Shown: positions 1 to 11,859 of the stretch, one piece after another
Layout: every line of letters starts with the position of its first letter
How positions within the stretch are numbered: the stretch's first letter is position 1
NCBI RefSeq assembly: GCF_028554725.1
Contig: NC_071667.1
Coordinates: forward strand, 10,895,501 to 10,959,500
Reading direction: 5' to 3'
Source: Zeugodacus cucurbitae
Lineage: Eukaryota; Arthropoda; Insecta; Diptera; Tephritidae
Length of the DNA stretch: 64,000 bases
Position numbers and translations under genes: made by a program
The notes under the pieces: model-generated
What the model saw: only the letters and a program-made list of their open reading frames with translations
What the model was told of the DNA's origin: nothing
Database searches by the model: none

Positions 1-3000
1 GTTAACTGCTGCTCACTTAACAATGACAATTGCTGGGCTGATTATTTTGACTTGATAACGAGCTCTCCTTCAACAACAAACAGCAAACAACATTTCGTTG
101 CACTTCTTCAGAAACGGCGGTTTTTTCGGCCGGCGACTTTTTGCTTGCCGCATCCATGCGGCACGTCCCCGGTTACTCGTGTACTCAAGTGTATGTTTAT
201 TTGCAAAAGTGGCCAAGTCATGATGTGATTCAGTCGTCATCAATTTGAATCCTTTGTGCGATTTCCAACAATCCTGTCCGAGCTGCAGGCAAAGTGTTGC
301 ACCACTCGATTTGCTGCGCTTCGCAAATTAACGCTGTAGCAATTATTTTCGCTTTCAAAATAAAAATGCTAACAACATGTTTCGAAGTAGTGCCAACAAG
401 CGGCAAATTGTGGCGGCTTGCGGTTCACAAACAAGTTCTTACTCTACATAAACGTTGGAAAATAAAAATATGAATAGGCTTCTTTGCTTCTTGAAAGGAT
501 TAATGCTTCATTGTTAGGTTTTGAAATTGTAGAACTTCTGCTACTGGAAATTCATGGAGCAGTAGTGCTTCAAAAAAGTACAGTTTCAAAAATGCGAATG
601 AAAAAAATTCGAAGAACGTAAAATTGGTACCTCCTTCTGAAGTCATTTTAATTAACGATATCGTCCCAAAGAAGACCTTTCAAGCAGATTCGAGTCCGTA
701 TCACAAAGCTTTTAAACTCTATAAAGTAATTTTGTATAAATTATTCTGTAAGAGATCTCCAAAAAACAATGCAACTGTGGTTATTTCTCACAAATTCGTA
801 TCCGCTTCATACATGAAATTAGAGCAATTCCTCAAGCTTAGAGAGTTCTTAGTGAAGTATTTTAAGCTTTCAATTCACACGATCGTTGTTGATAATGTTC
901 TGCGATTGAAACCCATAGGGGTATGACATTTTCAAATAACATTTTAAAAATTACTGAAATCTCAAAGAGAAAACGGGATCTATTTGGAACAGGTAGAGTT
1001 CCTGTTCTTTCAGCCATACCTGTTTATATGAGCTCGAGTTCGTCTATCGGAGCGTGCTTAAATAATACAGGAAACACATTTAACGTACAATATTAAGAAA
1101 AGAAATATAAAAATCAGTTGGATCAAGTTTTTTAGAGATTAAGCAACAATTATATACAAAATTCGAATCCAATATGCCCGCTCGCTTCTACATCGCACAT
1201 CTTGATTATCTAGTCTTCTAGAGGCTAACTTCTTTTAGATTATTCTACTCAAGACGTTGAGTTTTTTGTCTTTTCTGTTAGCTTCTTTCTGTTAATATAT
1301 TCTTTGTGTAGTTTGAACATTCTGGCGAGTATTTAACTTCCTCGCTTTAGGCATCATTTTTCAATTTTGAAAACTTCACTTTTGTCTATGCAACTTCCAA
1401 AGTGTCCACGACACTGTTGAACAACGCAAATATAAATGATTTCATGTTGCAGCGAAGTGCACAACAATTCACCGAGCCGGTCAGCAGTGGACAACAAAGA
1501 TCATTTAACAAGCCAAAACGATTGCGTTGACAGGCGATGCTGCGCAGAACACAAAATAAACGAAATATCAAAAGAGCACATTTTGTTGCTGTTATTGCAT
1601 TTATCATTGTTATTGTATGCAGTCTGGTTGTCAGTTGGTGATGACGGAAATCGCCGTGCTAATACAGCGCTAGACGTCGAAGGTGGCGGTGGCCATGGAT
1701 GGCTTGGACCTTGCAACAAATTCGTTTCGCTTTGTTAGTGATGGCTTTATGTTGTATACCACACGCATACTCATACGCACAACATAAGCGCACCAGACTA
1801 CGCTTGTGGTCCATCAGTGTTTGAACTCTGCACCAACTGTGCCATGCCCCTTGCATATTGTATGTGCATACATCGTGTCATGGAGTTGGCTGCGAACGCA
1901 ACGCGTTGTGGCCGCACGTTTTCCATTTCCATTTCGTGAGACGTTCATGCTTGACATGTAATTGAGTGCGATGATTTCTGAAGATGCCACTCCTATGCGG
2001 CGCACAACGCCAACTGCGGCCTGCACCACTCGCCAAGCAGCAATAGAAGGTGAACTCACTGGTGGACATGGTCACAGCATGTATGACTTAAGCGTATCGC
2101 CCGCACACCACTCGCTATCCTGGCTGATTTCGTGCTTTTTTTGTTCTTTTTGTTGCAACGTGAGTTCATAAATCGCATTAACATTGTCATCCGGTGGAAC
2201 ATCACCGGTGTGTTTGTGAACATGCGATGTCAAATGCGTTGAGCAGCAGTGATTTGTTCGCAGTTTACCGTCCTTTAAATACAGATGCGGTTTATCTTTA
2301 CAGTTATCATGGTTACTTTGCATATTACATGCAAATGCGCGTTTAAGCTCTCTCTATCTCTCTCTGCAAGTCAAATGGTTCTCTGGTGGCATTTGATGCC
2401 ATCGCTTGGCTCTGCCACCGGAAGCTGTATGTAGTGAATTCGGTATTTGTTGTGTAACATAAAAATGTTAGCATTTCCCAGAAGAGCATTATTATCAAAT
2501 GTTGTAAATAAATACACTAATATCTTGTTGAATTTTAGCTTATATGGGTTGCAATAATCCAACTTTAATTTTTATATTTATTCGAGTGAAGCGAATAGAA
2601 ATTCCACAAAAACTTCAAAACTAAGCATAAATCATTTCTAAATTTCTTTGATAAAAGGTATAGCAATCTAGGACTCAACTCTGTAAGGAAAATGTCTGGG
2701 GTGCTCGGTGTGAGGATATACTATTCGAGGTCAATTTATTCACTTTTTAACACAAAAGGATTTCTAAATGTCAAGATTTAGTCATATCATTTCAAATTCC
2801 ACAACACCGACTAGTTAAGCTGGAGTCTGATTTGATCAGTGATGTTAAATAGAAAGAGAAGTTCATTTAGAAGAAGCTCTGAGGATCATTATGCTATTAC
2901 TAAGAGGATTATCAATTTCTAAAGTTCACATCAATGTAGGTAAGTATGCTGTTAGTAGAGTTGCATCGATGAGGATGGTTATACAATATCTCGTCAAAAC

Positions 3001-3059
3001 AATGCTTAGCATTTTAATATACTTCGAACTTTGAGAAAAATATAACAAATCTTTTAAAT
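1..3059. other. Intergenic stretch, no gene seen
   Basis: This AT-rich stretch holds only short open frames in all directions. The frame at 624-926 (100 codons) has no ATG start and no family resemblance that I can see. A CT-rich run lies near 2345-2366. I see no splice-bounded coding exon and no transposase motif here. Confidence 0.5.
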
Positions 3060-3835
3060 CATTTATCTGAAGGACACAAATAAATGGCGAGGTTTCCTAA
3101 TTTTTAACAAAACATAAAAAATTCAAATTTAATGGGTATAATGCTTATTAACGCTTATTATCATTCGAAAGAACATTCAATGGCATTTATTTTTTAAAGA
3201 TTATCTCTTTAAAATCTTGGGCGCGGCTACATCTCAGAGGGTCCATCCATTGAGTTACATTTTAGATGACTCGGTCGAGCATTTCGACTGGTAACTGGCT
3301 CCAAGACCTGAATCGAAACGTGATTGCCTGCATTGACTTTAGACTTTAAAAAGACTTTAGACTTTAAAGTCTAACGGTATGATATCACACCATCTTGGTG
3401 CCCAATCGACCGGCCCAAAACGTGAAATTATTTGCTCACCGAAGAGTTCTCTCAATAAATCTATTGATTGATATGTGTCAATTTCATGCATCAAATAGTT
3501 GGTTATCATAGCGCTAGAAAGGTCTCCATTGAGGGTTACGTTCTCACCGGCATCATTAGTGAATAAATATGGACCGATGATTCCACTGGCCCACAAACCA
3601 CATCATGTCAAATATTATCCAATAATGTATGCTGGGTCTCAAGATGGGTGTTGCGAATAGTATGCGCAGTAGGCCGATTATGTTGACCATAATTTGAGTG
3701 TAGCAGGCGAAACACGTTATTTACAGAACGTGAATAAAGTTGAACAATTTGTAAACGTTGTACAGGCGTAAGTCTTTCCATAAAGAAATGCCAAACAATA
3801 CTGAACAAAAACACCATGACAGCTTGACACGACTC
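3060..3835 (-). pseudogene. Tc1/mariner-superfamily (IS630-like) transposase remnant, copy a
   Basis: Read on the minus strand, 3817-3608 gives an N-terminal helix-turn-helix region of the DUF4817 type (MERLTPVQRLQIVQLYSRS, then a stretch with HNRP). The frame at 3596-3357 gives the C-terminal half with IIGPYLF, VTLNGD and LLRELFGEQIISRFGPVDW, ending near CDIIPLDF. The block that normally carries the second catalytic aspartate (WFQQDGA-like) is missing: the sequence jumps from LMHEID straight to the DLLREL helix. A short duplication of the LDFKV coding segment follows near 3345-3370. The left part (about 3060-3240) matches the 3' end of copy c at 60.5 kb in reverse complement, so the copy is homologous over most of its length. 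It is clearly dead. The family call comes from motif recall, and the ends are approximate. Confidence 0.8.
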
Positions 3836-6800
3836 ATTCGTGATCTGTTAAAAAAAAGACTATTGGAAAAAGTACCTCTACTTGGATCACTCGATTTATA
3901 CATTTACATATTAAAACTCTCAGAAGTGAGCTTATTAAAATATATCCAGCTTTGCCATCGAAACGATAGATGGCGCCGAAAACCGCAACATGCGAGTATT
4001 GTAGACTATAATAGAAAAGAAAGAGCAATACAAGAAAACTCTGACTTGGAAAATTATACGATTTTTAACTATATTACCAACTTTAAGCCTGAAATATTTC
4101 GGAGCCATATGCATAGCCGTCGGTACTAACTAAAATGAAATAAATTAAATGTTTATATATAAATATGTGTAAATATATATGTATATATCTTATAACAGAA
4201 TTAGTATATATATGCTTATACGAGTATATGGTAAATATAAAATACGGGTATTATATATTTTTTTCTCCTTCTTTATTTCCCAACAAGTCATACTTGAGTA
4301 GAAATTACAAGTACAATGGACCAACATACGTAAGAAATACTCGAAAACAAAGGCCAGTTGGGAATATTATCACTTCAAGCAAATATCAAACATTTACTGA
4401 TTTTATGGAATTGATAATAACAAATTGGAAATGTTTTTGAAAAGTCACAAAATATTGCTCGAGCATGGAACACTTATTTCACACATACATTGGTTGGAAG
4501 GGACTTGAGCCCATGAGTAAATATAAATGTAAATGTTTACGGTCGTGGCTGCTACCGATTCATCAAAAGTGAATTGGAAAGATTTTATAACGCTGATTAT
4601 GTCACAATTACCGAAAATGTTGTCTTGTTGCTAGTATTGTGGCATGAATGACAACTTTTTTTCTGAGTAACAGTGTGTGTGTGTGTATCTCCTTACATTA
4701 ATATACCAATATTTATAATGCCGTGCTCTTATGTGTTTACTTACAGAGAGCGCAGCATTGCCACCGAAATCAGATAAAACAAGTGCATTTGCATCAGATA
4801 GGGCATCAGGTAACCCAGCAGAGCCTTAGGACAGTTGAATGAATGAAAAGAGTCAGCAGCCAGCAACCAGCGTGGTACTGTGGGACAATTTGTCCGTTGG
4901 CATTTGTATGTGGATTTGTAAATATTTTGTTATTATTGTTGTTGCTTTGTATTTGCTTATTTGTACTGACGCGTAGTCATTCTCTTGCCACAATGGCATT
5001 TGAAGAGCGCTGTATACCCGCTAAATATGATTATACGCAGCAATATGGACTTTGCTGCTTTGCTTAGAAGAAAGCAAAAGAATGGCCGGGTGCTGGAATT
5101 TGTTGAAAAATTGTAACAAAGCACATTCATAGCTCGTTACAGACACATTCAAAGTAAGTATCTGAGAAATGTCAGTAATCGCTCGAAAAGAATAGCGAAA
5201 CAAGGCGCAACAACAATGGCGCTGAATGACACTGAGAGCAACGTCAGATCGGAAGTGGCAGGTACATAATGCTGCTACAACATAAAAAATAATGGAAATT
5301 TAAAAAGTTTACGTTATAGAGCTGTGTAAAAGCAGTAAAAAATTTGTTAGAAGATATTCAAAAAAATTAAAAAAAAATGACATTAATCCAGCGACAGCTA
5401 GAAGTGCGTGAGAACTTAATTTTCGTTTCATTAGCGCAGTGACTCTACGAGCCACAACGAATCGATTGTTGACAATACGCTTATTGATAGATAATACATG
5501 GCTGCTAACTTAGGCTGTCACTAGTAATGCACATTAGAGAATTGTATGCCTAACATAAAGCGTACCATAAAGCAGGAAATGCTTGTCAGCCAATAAAAAG
5601 CAGCGAACAATACGATTTTCTTTTATGCACTTTTAACTGTAACAATCCTGTAGCTAAGTTAAGCTTTTATAGCACTTAAACATGTGAACAAGTTCTCATG
5701 GTTTCCAAACTCTTATTATAAAATAAAATGAAAATTATAACAACTCACCTCAGTCAAATCAGTTCTAAAATTGCCATAGTAAACTCTATTCCATTGAAAT
5801 ATTCAAAATTAGTTATTATAAAATATTAATGCCTGCCAAAGAGCTTTCGAAGCTCATGTATCATAGACGAAATTTACCATTTGCAAACTTAATGAAGTAA
5901 TTTGAAGCCATGTAAATAAAAAGGCCTCGAGTAATGCTGCCAAATATATGTAAATATGTATATGAACGAGTATTTATATTTACAGGGATACCGTCCACTT
6001 CCACCATATGTAAATATGTATGTACTAAACAGCAGTTAACTCATAGATATTTATCACGGCATACTTAAGCTCGCTTAAAGAGCAAACATTTGTAAGCCTC
6101 CACTTGCACATATGTAGAGGAGAGTATGCAACTCTGTGTATGTGCGTGCTTGACCCCGCTGCTAGGTAATTTCCACAAAATAAATTATTTGATTTGATTG
6201 AGCTCGAAATGAGTTCGCGAAATGCCCAAAGCATTCAACGAAATTAACTGCAACTCCTTTTTCATGTGCAATTCTAAGTACACAACGCCAGTTCGTAAGT
6301 CGTCGGCACCCACATGTTGGCCATGTGTGCCACCAAATGTGCTTGCTTGTGGTAAAGGTATGTGTCTTTAATAGAAACGTGCGCTTACTCATGGTCTGCA
6401 CGTTTTAGCGCGGTCTTCCGTATGTGCCAAACAAAATAGTTGCACATAAACCAAGTCAGGAAGAGTCTTACGGTGATTGCTGGACCAAAAATAGTTATGC
6501 TTTAATAAAACGATCTGTTCTGTGGATCAATATTATTATAAAGCTAAATTTTTATAAAATCGGAGCTTCCTTGTTCTTTACACTAGTTTATAGTTATTAT
6601 GATATCCATTTTCAGCTCCAAGCGTTCCTTAGTTATTTTCGACACACCTGATAAGTTTACTTTCAGCTTGATTCCATTTAAGAAAAAACTGAGTTTGATC
6701 ACCAGGTTAAGGGGGGACCAGACCTTTTTTCATGAATTTTTTTTAGAAAAAATTATTGCTGTATGTTTATTTTACTTATTATTATATGAAAGTACAACAT

Positions 6801-6895
6801 TTGAAGGATATTTAAAAAAAGTTGTATCGAAAAATAGCGAGGAATAACGGATTTATCGTCGATCTCTGAAGGCACCTCGAAAAGAAGTTTTTGTG
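3836..6895. other. Intergenic stretch, no gene seen
   Basis: AT-rich DNA with short runs of TATA and TGTG repeats. The + frame at 3758-4129 overlaps the antisense of transposase copy a and looks like chance. The small frame at 4843-5067 has a hydrophobic middle but no supporting context. No coding exon is supported. Confidence 0.5.
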
Positions 6896-7208
6896 CGGTG
6901 ACCAGCCTACAGCATCACTGGATCATCTGAAACCAAAAAATCAAAATGCTCTTTTAGTTTATTAGTTTATCTTTTAATTGACGTCGAGATTTTTTTTTTT
7001 TTAATTTTGTAATTTTTCAATTTTTGGTACCAATTTTAAGCCAAATGACGATTTTAGACGAAAAAATCGACCTATTTGTTATTGTAAAATTGTTAGTAAT
7101 TAAACTTTTTGGAAAAACGACGTCATTCAAGAGCTATATATATATAGAATATTTGTTCAAAATTTCAAAACGATCGATGCAGTAGTTTTTTCTGTAGGCT
7201 GGTCACCG
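6896..7208. repeat. Possible MITE-like unit bounded by a 17-bp perfect inverted repeat
   Basis: CGGTGACCAGCCTACAG at 6896-6912 is the exact reverse complement of 7192-7208. The arms are separated by 279 bp of AT-rich sequence without an open frame. A perfect 17-base inverted match at this spacing is unlikely by chance, and it resembles the terminal inverted repeats of a small non-autonomous DNA transposon. I do not see a convincing target-site duplication just outside the arms, so the true ends could lie further out, or this could be an internal foldback of a larger repeat. Confidence 0.45.
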
Positions 7209-7385
7209 AATTTAAAAATGACATATTTTGGGAAATTGATTCAAAGTTTTGTACACTCAGGAAGGCGCACAAACCTAAGTTAAAGGTATCGTTATTCAAC
7301 ATGCTGTAACTTCGTTAGTTTTTCTCCGAATGACCTAAAACTTTAACACAATATTCTTATGATGTTGATGGTTCATAAAAACACA

Positions 7386-7558
7386 TTTCCGGTTCCGGTT
7401 GCCTCATTACCGGTTCTGGTAACATTATTTCCGGTTACCCCATAACCGGTTCGGGTAACATCATTATCCCATATAAAGTTTCCGGTACCGATTGTCCCAT
7501 TTCCGGTTCCGGATGCCACATACCCGGCCACCTCACTTCCAGTTTCCGGTAACCCGGC
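7386..7558. repeat. CCGG-rich degenerate minisatellite, about 36-bp unit
   Basis: Eleven CCGG cores occur in about 170 bp, at 7389, 7395, 7410, 7431, 7446, 7482, 7503, 7509, 7524, 7546 and 7554. The first nine intervals are 6, 15, 21, 15, 36, 21, 6 and 15, all multiples of three, which fits a decayed 36-bp unit with two cores spaced 15 and 21 apart. Because of that spacing the minus strand stays open over 7570-7373 and would read a Thr-Gly-Asn-rich peptide. No start context or neighbouring exon supports translation. Many cores read TTCCGGTT or ACCGGTT, and one is a perfect AACCGGTT (7444-7451). Confidence 0.7.
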
Positions 7559-7685
7559 AGAGCAAAGCACTTTGAATAGTCATAACTCCGATTTTGATAA
7601 TCTTAGTGTCACATGAAAGTGAATTTTCATAACTATAACATTTTCGCATTAAATTTAAGTAAATGTCTTAAAAACTCTTTCTTTT

Positions 7686-8904
7686 TATACTCTCGCAACA
7701 AATGTTGCTAAAGAGAGTATTATAGTTTTGTTCACATAACGGTTGTTTGTAACACCCAAAACTAAACGAGTTAGATATAGGGTTATATATACCAAAGTGA
7801 TCAGGGTGAAGAGTGGAGTTCAAATCCGAATGTCTGTCTGTCCGTCCGTCCGTCCGTCCGTCCGTCTGTGCAAGCTGTAACTTGAGTAAAAATTAAGATA
7901 TCTTGATGAAACTTGGCACACTTATTTCTTGGCACCATAGGAAGGTTGCTTTCGAAAATGAGCAAAATCGGACCACTGCCACGCCCACAAAATGGCGAAA
8001 ACCGAAAACACATAAAGTGCCATAACTAAGCCATAAATGAAGCTATAGAAATAAAATTTGGTGTGAAGGATCGCACTATGAAGTAGCATATTTGGATGTA
8101 ATTTTTTTGGGGAAGTAAGCGTGGCCCCGCCCACAAATCGGTTATTTGAATTTAACTCGTAAACTAATAAAGCTATATAAACCAAACTTTCTTCAGTCGG
8201 TTCCTTACATAACCCACCACACACCATGAAAATAGTTGAAATCAGATAATAACCACGCCCACCTCCCATACTAAGGTTAGGTTGAAAATGACTAAAAGTG
8301 GGTTAACTAACTAACGAAAAACGTCAGAAACACCAAATTTTACATAAGGAATGGCAGATGGAAGCTGCACTCAGATTTTTTTACAAAATGGAAAATGGGC
8401 GTGGTGTCGCCCACTTATGGGTCAAAAACCATATCTCAGGAAATACTCGACCGATTTCAATGAAACTTGGTTTGTAATAGTTTGCTTACATCCCAATGAT
8501 ATCTTGTGAAAATTGGCCAAATCGGTTAACAACCACGCCTACTTCCTATATACCAGAACTTTGAAGACAATCTGAATCGGTTACGTTACAATATATAAAG
8601 TAAGTACTAGTGAAGATATCGGTGCAGAACTTTGCACAAATACTATGTTAATAGCGCGGCAGCCCCATTCTAAAAATCGCCGAAATCGGACCATAGGTTT
8701 TTAAGGCCCCATATATCGAACATGAGGACCTCGGTGCTTCTAATCTAATATTATGGTTTCCAACTTTCAATGGACTTTACACAATATATATGACGAATAT
8801 GTGGGTCAAATTGTGTATTATATAATATGAATTAAGTTAAACAAATAAATTTCGAGAGTATAAAGTGTTCGGTTACACCCGAACTTAGCCCTTCCTTACT
8901 TGTT
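7686..8904 (+). repeat. Interspersed modular repeat, copy 1
   Basis: A non-coding 1.2-kb dispersed repeat, one of three in this window. It starts with TATACTCTCG (7686-7695), which recurs inverted as CGAGAGTATA at 8853-8862. The start also folds (GCAACA-AA-TGTTGC). Near the other end GTTCGG and CCGAAC (8867-8872 and 8879-8884) form a hairpin, followed by CTTACTTG. A TCTG/TCCG tetranucleotide run lies at 7831-7870. Internally it repeats a loose module of an ATATCT or GAAACTTGG phrase, then AAATCGG, then a CCACGCCCAC or GGGCGTGG box. The open frames inside it are chance. It is probably a non-autonomous DNA element. I do not recall a family name. Confidence 0.75.
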
Positions 8905-11321
8905 TTATTTTTTTTTACTACTTCATATTTTTCATGATATAAATTTTGTTGTTAAGTACATTTTTTGAACCATTATTACGAAATCCTCCATAATATTGAG
9001 ATGTGGCGAATGTGTCGGAGTTTCTAACAGTAGTCTCTATCCGGAAATCATGTTTCAACCATTATTTCGTGCATTGGTTCACTGCACTTTAGTAGTCCCG
9101 GAGAATGTGGAGGCCACTATCGGCTATGGTCTGTGGAAATTTGGAATATTTGAGACTGTATGAATCTCAGCATAAAAATTTTGATTAGAATTGAATAGTA
9201 CAACCTTATATGTAGCTAATACACTGATATTTTAACGATCTGTTATTAGCAACCGTTTCGAATATGTGGACCTGACAGTCGTGATCAATGATGCTAACAG
9301 CGATATTTTAGTTTAAAATTCATTTATAAAGTTTATTGTTGCCTGATTTTTTGAATTTTCACTTTAATTAAGCCTTGGAGATATGTAGCTACATATATGC
9401 TATATCATCTTGGACTATTTACACGAACGACGCCGAAGCTATCTTAGTATAGCACCATTGAATTAACATAAATTTACGTTTGACATGTGCAACATTTGTT
9501 GACAAATTGACTGCACTAACAAGACTACTTTAAGCATTTCCAACGCTGATTAGATAAACATTGGAAATGGTTTCCGAAATTTGTCTACTTATGCCGCTCT
9601 AATGGTGACAATTTCTCTACTCCGCCAAACATATACATACAAACAGCGATAGCGTCTTGCCAGCGTGTATATTCATTTAAAAAAGTAGTAAGTATGGGCA
9701 TGTGAAGAATGGTCTATTAATTTATGGCCACAGTTAGGAGTGAATGCGGCAGCCTTTGCTGTGATTGCGCGAACAGCCTTTTTAGCATGAAATTAATTCG
9801 ATACCAAGTTGCGTCATTAGTTTACCGTTTAGTTTGGCTGGTGCACCGATAGCCGTTATTTCTTTAAGTGAAAAATCCGTTACCTTAAGTGAGCAATTAA
9901 CTGGAGCAAAGATCAAAGGACAGCGACCGGTGTTGCCAAGAGTCAGCGTTGCGGTTCATAATGCTGCCACAAAGTGTTCACGCGTGTGCTGGTGTGTGTG
10001 TAAGCTACACAGGTGTATATGGGCAGGCAGAAATTAGTTAAAATGTAAATAGACTCACTAATTTGTTATGTTACTTTTCTTCGACTTTGGCTGTGGAACT
10101 AGGCATGACCTGAACTAATTTGTTCAATTGAATTCCACTAAGAAATTATGAGCCATAAGCGCTTAAACCTTTTCTCGCTTTGGATTAATTATTAATTCGT
10201 TTCGTTTGTTTTATTAGCGAACCAGTTGATTTTTGTTACATTTTGCCGCGGTAGCCTAATCCATTTCAGTGCGCATGTGTTTGTCTCTCTCTGAATAGTC
10301 TAGTTAAAAAATATGTTTAATCTAATTAGAAAAGAAAAAATGCTTTCGATTCGATGAAATGAGCTGGGAAATGCAATGTGTCTTCGACTGGTGCATAAAT
10401 GAGCTCATAAAATTCGTTCAGTCTCATAAATTGGTGGCTTGGCTTTGTTGTGTGAGGTTTCGCGTTTCACTTAACAACTTCGAATTAACATAATTAATAA
10501 TTATTTGCATTTGAGAGACAATTTTTGTTGAAGGAAAATCTCATAAATAGTGTGATAAGCCGTCGCGGCTTTTTCGCTTTGGTTTTCATTTTTATTTGTG
10601 TTACATTTACATACAAGTATAGCCTATATGAAGTATTATACGGTATATGAGTACTTATAATATGTATATAAAATAAATTATTTTGAGCAATTTTTAATAT
10701 AAAATATAACCTGACGTTGATTTAATAACGAAAACTGCGGGTTTTGGAGATGATAACTCCGAAATCTCACTGAATGAAAACTTAAGCCTTCTCTAATCAT
10801 AAAATTACACAGCTTGTGACCAGTAATTGGTCAGAGTATCTATCACTAGAGTATTATTGAAAGAATCTTAATAGTTTATACTTTAGTCTGAGAACTTTTT
10901 CGTTCTGAAGGAAATAATATACACATTTTCAATATTTTTGATAAGAAAAAATATTTTAGAATTTTCGAAACTCTTTCTTTTTTTCAAAATTGTCAGGACT
11001 TGAACAAATTCTAATATACTATAATACAAAAAAAAAAACTATTTTATTATTAATTAAAATATTTCATTTATCTCGGCTCCCAGCATATATCTCGGCTCTC
11101 GGTTGAGAAATATAAAATTTAACTCTCAATCCACTTTAAATACTTTCCGATGCACCACCCTACTAATTAACCTACTAATGCGGCCATTGCACCGACTTTC
11201 CAACGCCAGCAACACGTGACCTTCGTATGTGCGAATATTTGTAGAACCTTCAAGTGGCTTGTAAACAAATTTTAGCAAACAGCTGATGGCAATGTTGTTA
11301 CGAATGTGCAAATAAAAACAG
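8905..11321. other. Intergenic stretch, no gene seen
   Basis: AT-rich sequence with short frames only. The frame at 9834-10037 starts at TTG and has no recognisable domain. The minus frame at 11371-11126 is antisense to the possible exon described next and is not supported by itself. Confidence 0.45.
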
Positions 11322-11380
11322 AAAACAATTGTGGAAACACAAAATTGAAGAGCGTGAGCGCGCACTAGCAAGGCGCATGC
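11322..11380 (+). CDS. Possible penultimate exon of an unrecognised upstream gene
   Basis: This frame reads KQLWKHKIEERERALARRM, a charged, helix-like peptide with codon use unlike the surrounding AT-rich DNA (GAGCGTGAGCGCGCACTA). It would start after an AG at 11320-11321, but the preceding tract is A-rich with few pyrimidines, which is a weak acceptor. It would end at a strong donor (C, then GTGAGT at 11381). Joining to 11442 keeps the frame. If the donor is not used, the frame continues as REFKQLLET and stops at 11413. No upstream exons of such a gene were identified, so this may be a remnant. I cannot name a family. Confidence 0.3.
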
Positions 11381-11441
11381 GTGAGTTCAAGCAGCTATTG
11401 GAGACTTAATTCCAATGGAAAGTCGTTCGTTATCGTTGCAG

Positions 11442-11506
11442 AAAGGAAGCTTCAAATTGATTTTATCCAGCAGCTGCAGAATCAGCAAATCCGCACCCAT
11501 TTGTGA
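11442..11506 (+). CDS. Possible last exon of the same unrecognised gene
   Basis: It follows a 61-bp putative intron (11381-11441, GTGAGT to TTGCAG), a length typical of small fly introns. The reading frame continues as QRKLQIDFIQQLQNQQIRTHL and stops at TGA 11504-11506. Glutamine-rich helical composition and in-frame joining support it. An AATAAA signal occurs near 11685, so the transcript would end less than 100 bp before the nAChRbeta1 start codon. No homologue is recalled. Confidence 0.3.
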
Positions 11507-11774
11507 AAGAAGAAATTTTCATCTAAAATTTTAACATGTAAAATCACAGAAAAAATAGCTAAAAAGGTAATGAAAAATTTGTTGAGAAGACAGGCTTTAA
11601 GAAAGTAATGTTCTTTGGTGCGTTATAATGTGAGTTTTAATGTGTTCAGTGTTTTTATTCACAAGGGCGTTGTTAAAAAAATATCAAATAAAAGGAATAT
11701 TAAATGCAAAACGGCGTATACTAGTGGAGTCACATAAATCGGTAGCTCAATAGAAGCTACAAATTGCTGAAACT

Positions 11775-11859
11775 ATGGATCGAAGAAGGTATAGCAACTG
11801 GCTGGGTAGCTGCCTGGGATTGCTAGCGCTGCTGCTGGTTTTCACACAATTACAAAAAG
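11775..11859 (+). CDS. nAChRbeta1: Nicotinic acetylcholine receptor beta1 subunit, coding exon 1 (signal peptide)
   Basis: Encodes residues 1-28 plus one base of codon 29. MDRRRYSNWLGSCLGLLALL has a short basic start and then a leucine-rich hydrophobic core, a classic secretory signal peptide. Joining to exon 2 gives ...QLQK-VSA-SEDEERL, with cleavage predicted after Ala31, just before the SEDEERLV start of the mature insect beta1 subunit. ATG 11775 is the start because it is the only in-frame methionine before the hydrophobic core and the phase to exon 2 fits exactly. The exon is followed by GCAAGT rather than GTAAGT: the intron looks like a GC-AG intron. Using the nearby GT (11864) would break the frame. 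Confidence 0.88.

Noticed and set aside
3758..4129. 123-codon + frame
   Set aside because: Its first part is antisense to transposase copy a. The remainder has no support.
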